NCBI RefSeq assembly: GCF_910592395.1 | Contig: NC_088312.1 | Coordinates: forward strand, 15,879,292-15,943,291 | Direction of reading: 5' to 3' | DNA: 64,000 nt | Source of the DNA: Lineus longissimus | Taxonomy: Eukaryota > Nemertea > Pilidiophora > Heteronemertea > Lineidae | Shown: positions 61,657 through 64,000 of the stretch, piece after piece | Position numbering within the stretch: position 1 is the first letter of the stretch | Layout: each line of letters opens with the position of its first letter | Position numbers and translations under genes: made by a program | The notes under the pieces: model-generated | What the model was told of the DNA's origin: nothing | Seen by the model: the letters and a program-made list of their open reading frames with translations, nothing else | The model's database searches: none

Positions 61657-63750
61657 CTAGAGGCCTGGCGGCCTGAATAGCTATGCTGGCGGAATTTTAT
61701 AGCAAGGAATGAGATGAATGACAAGAAAATGTAGCAAGTAGTATATGCGAGTACCAGAATGTAGGTTTATGGTAGATAGGGAGATATGGACAGACTAGAT
61801 GGAATCAAGCTTAGACTAGAGGCACCGCGTTTGCTGGCAAACGCTAGTATATCCGCACTTTGGTGAAATCAGGCTGCTGGAAGTGTTATGGAATGGAATA
61901 GAATAGTAAAGAAAGTAGCTGATGATTGGAGTGGCTTTTATTGTTATTTTGGGTAGTCTATTGCTATAGCGAGAAATGTCTAGGTGAACTCGTTCAGAAT
62001 GTAGAGAGGTCACAAGATATTTCCAAGTTTTACAACAAAAAGCCCGCCAGTCGGCCATTTTGAGTACAAAATCAGCAATTATCTAACTCTGCCTTGATAT
62101 TCACCCCATACACGTGCACACTGAATATGAAATGTCTAGGTGAACTCGCTCAGAATGTAGATTGGTCACAAGGCATTACCAAGTTTTACAACAAAATGGC
62201 CGCCAGTCGGCCATCTTCATTTCGAAATCAGCCATTATTGAACTTGACCTTGATATTCACCCCATACACCTGCACACCAAATATGAACTGTCTAGGTGAA
62301 CTTGTTCGGAATATAAAGAGGTCACAAGGCATTATCAAGTTTTACAACAAAATGATGCCAGTCGGCCAACTTGAATGCAAAATCAGCCATTATCGAACTT
62401 TGCCTTGATATTCACCCTATACATGTGCACACTAAATATGAAATGTCTAGGTGAACTCGTTCAGAATGTAGAGAGGTCAAAAGGGATTTCCAAGTTTAAC
62501 AACAAAATGGCCGGCAGTCGGCCATCTTGAGTGCGAACATAGCCATTATCGAACTTGGCCTTGATATTCACCAGACACACGTGGACACCAAATATGAAAT
62601 GTGAAGGCCAACTCGTTCAGAATATAGAGAGGTCACAAGAGTGTGACATACAGACGGACCGCCAGACGATCGGACGGACGGTCGGCCAGATAAAAACAAT
62701 ATATCCGAACTTTCTCCGAAGGTGCGGATATAACAATGGGGCCAAATTCATGAAGGGCGTTCAGCTTAAAACAGCGTTTAACTACAGAATAGACAGATTC
62801 AGGTCCTTCATGTAAATCTTCACAGAATATGAATAGGCCCTATAACTAATCAGGGAGAAGTTACACACGCCTAATGAATTTGGCCCCTGGGGTGGATGAC
62901 AGTTGTGAAGGTTTTATTTGAACTGCAGTGAATGAAGTAGTTAAGGGGTTCTTTTGTCACATCCGCTCTTCAATACCTTCAGTGCCTTTGCTCCAACTGT
63001 GTTTAAGCAGGCCAGCGCCAAACTGCTCTTTAAATACCTTTAGTTTGATACCATTAACGCGACTGCCTTCCTTTAACGCTGTTTAAGTTGTTTAGTGAGT
63101 CATAAAAGTATATCAGGGTAAACCTACTCTTAAACACTTTTAGTTTGATATCAAACATGGATGACACCTTTCGCTGTAACCATCCCCAAGTAGGTCAGTT
63201 GGTAATGAAAATGGGTTAGCACAAACCTACTGTTCATTATCTTTATTTCGATACCAAACATGACTACTTTAGCTATAACAGTCTTAAAGTAGGGCAGAAG
63301 GTCATAAAAGTAGGTCAGTGCAAATCTCTCCTTCGTTACCTTGAGTTTAGATTAGTTCCAGTGACACTGCCCTATTCCCTCCCATAAGGCTACAATGCAG
63401 TCTCTAGATTGTGACATGAGACATGATGCCGTCTCAAACATCACCCTCTCTACTCTCATATCAATCAGGCTACAATGAGGGCTCTTACTTGATTGTGACA
63501 TGATGCATGACACTGTCTCTTGCATCACCCGCTTCTCTTATATCAAACAGGCTACAGCGAAGTCTTTATACTTGATTGTGACATCAGGCATGAGAACGTC
63601 TCATACATCACACTCTTCTCTTATATCGATCAGGCTACAATGTGGTCACTTACTTGATTGTGACATCATCCTCTTGTCTCATATCATTCAGGCGACAATG
63701 CGGTATCTTACTTGATTGTGACATGAGGCATGATGACGTCTCTTACATCA
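61657..63750. mobile_element. Tandem-cored hairpin repeat, second copy, interrupted by a 917-bp insertion
   Basis: AACTAGAGGCCTGGCGGCCT at 61657 onwards matches 30776 onwards, and the match resumes at 62734 (caatggggccaaattcatgaag) after the insertion. The core shows the same roughly 100-bp and 78-bp unit types as the first copy, with about five 78-bp units at 63400-63735. The right border is approximate. No coding sequence. Confidence 0.65.
61817..62733. mobile_element. Inserted 917-bp tandem-cored element with TATATCCGCAC.TT.GG ends
   Basis: The insertion begins TAGAGGCACCGCGTTTGCTG with a GTTTGC/GCAAAC hairpin, then TATATCCGCACTTTGG. It ends with CCGAAGGTGCGGATATA, the inverse of that sequence. 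Between these are about five tandem units of roughly 153 bp (gaaatgtctaggtgaactcg…gtcacaag…aaaatggccgccagtcggcc) and a cggacggacgg tail. The first repeat copy has cttagac|aaatggggcc at the corresponding point, so the insertion left little or no target duplication. Confidence 0.75.
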
Positions 63751-64000
63751 CCATACCCCTTGCCTGACCTCTTCTGAAAAGTGCTTGACTTTCAGTTGCA
63801 AGTTGCGGGAAATTTTCATGTAGAAACAATTTGGTTTCCTGGTATCAAATGATCAGTGTCGTCTTTACACTGGCAGATAAACTAAACATAAAGGACTCCA
63901 ATTGCGCCGTGGATAATTTATTTTCTAGGGCATTTCCCTCTCTCTCGACCCAGGGTCGAGCGCGACAGTAAAGGGGTAGGAATTTTAACTCGACCTAAGG
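63751..64000. other. Window end, nothing recognised
   Basis: No gene or repeat assigned. A short palindrome CTCGACCCAGGGTCGAG is at about 63944-63960. Confidence 0.35.

Overview
This window is animal (metazoan) genomic DNA, most likely from a marine invertebrate. There is no prokaryotic gene organisation. The one recognisable host gene has GT-AG introns, one of them 26 kb long. The rest is a dense mixture of transposon families typical of large invertebrate genomes: Ty3/gypsy-class LTR elements, L2/CR1-like LINEs, a DIRS-type element, Harbinger-, Tc1- and piggyBac-like DNA elements, tRNA-derived SINEs and tandem-cored hairpin elements. I cannot fix the phylum from sequence alone.

Host gene: the 3' end of a tomosyn (STXBP5-family) gene lies on the minus strand from beyond 57.9 kb down to 29.97 kb. 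Three internal exons (57829-57924, 56777-56901, 56461-56579) join in phase and lead across a 26-kb intron to two tandemly duplicated last exons (30202-30339 and 29974-30111). Each last exon has its own acceptor and stop, and each encodes an alternative version of the second half of the R-SNARE helix. No tomosyn exon was found above 57.9 kb, so the gene continues outside the window.

Last intron (30.3-56.5 kb): its main content is a nested pair of LTR retrotransposons, antisense to tomosyn. The outer one (34391-47744, TSD CCGTG, LTRs differing at 3 of 227 sites) carries a broken SGNH-hydrolase-like ORF, a Pro/Thr-rich plus CCHC gag, a textbook -1 frameshift signal (TTTAAAC, 6-nt spacer, 9-bp stem), protease, RT-RNase H and integrase. 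Into its RNase H region a second element has inserted (40433-44164, TSD CCTTA, LTRs differing at 1 of 301 sites). This inner element has the order integrase-RT-RNase H, lacks gag and protease, and has lost the catalytic glutamate of its integrase.

Left third (1-29 kb): a HARBI1-like transposase fragment, a decayed LINE, duplicated tRNA-SINE pieces, several inverted-repeat (MITE-like) elements, a Ty3/gypsy RT fragment, and arrays of a roughly 300-bp tandem repeat. One array contains a piggyBac-like MITE at an exact TTAA site. The MITEs include one with 54-bp terminal repeats and a 10-bp target duplication.

Right end (58-64 kb): a decayed DIRS-type element, further tandem-cored hairpin elements, and a second copy of the 30.8-kb repeat that carries a 917-bp insertion absent from the first copy.

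A recurring theme is a group of elements bounded by short hairpins, with tandem monomers in the core and a (GAC)n/(GGAC)n tail. In the most abundant family the monomers carry a close match to the CTCF consensus (GGCCCCCTGGTGGCCA) and TGACCTTGA/AGGTCA nuclear-receptor-like half-sites.
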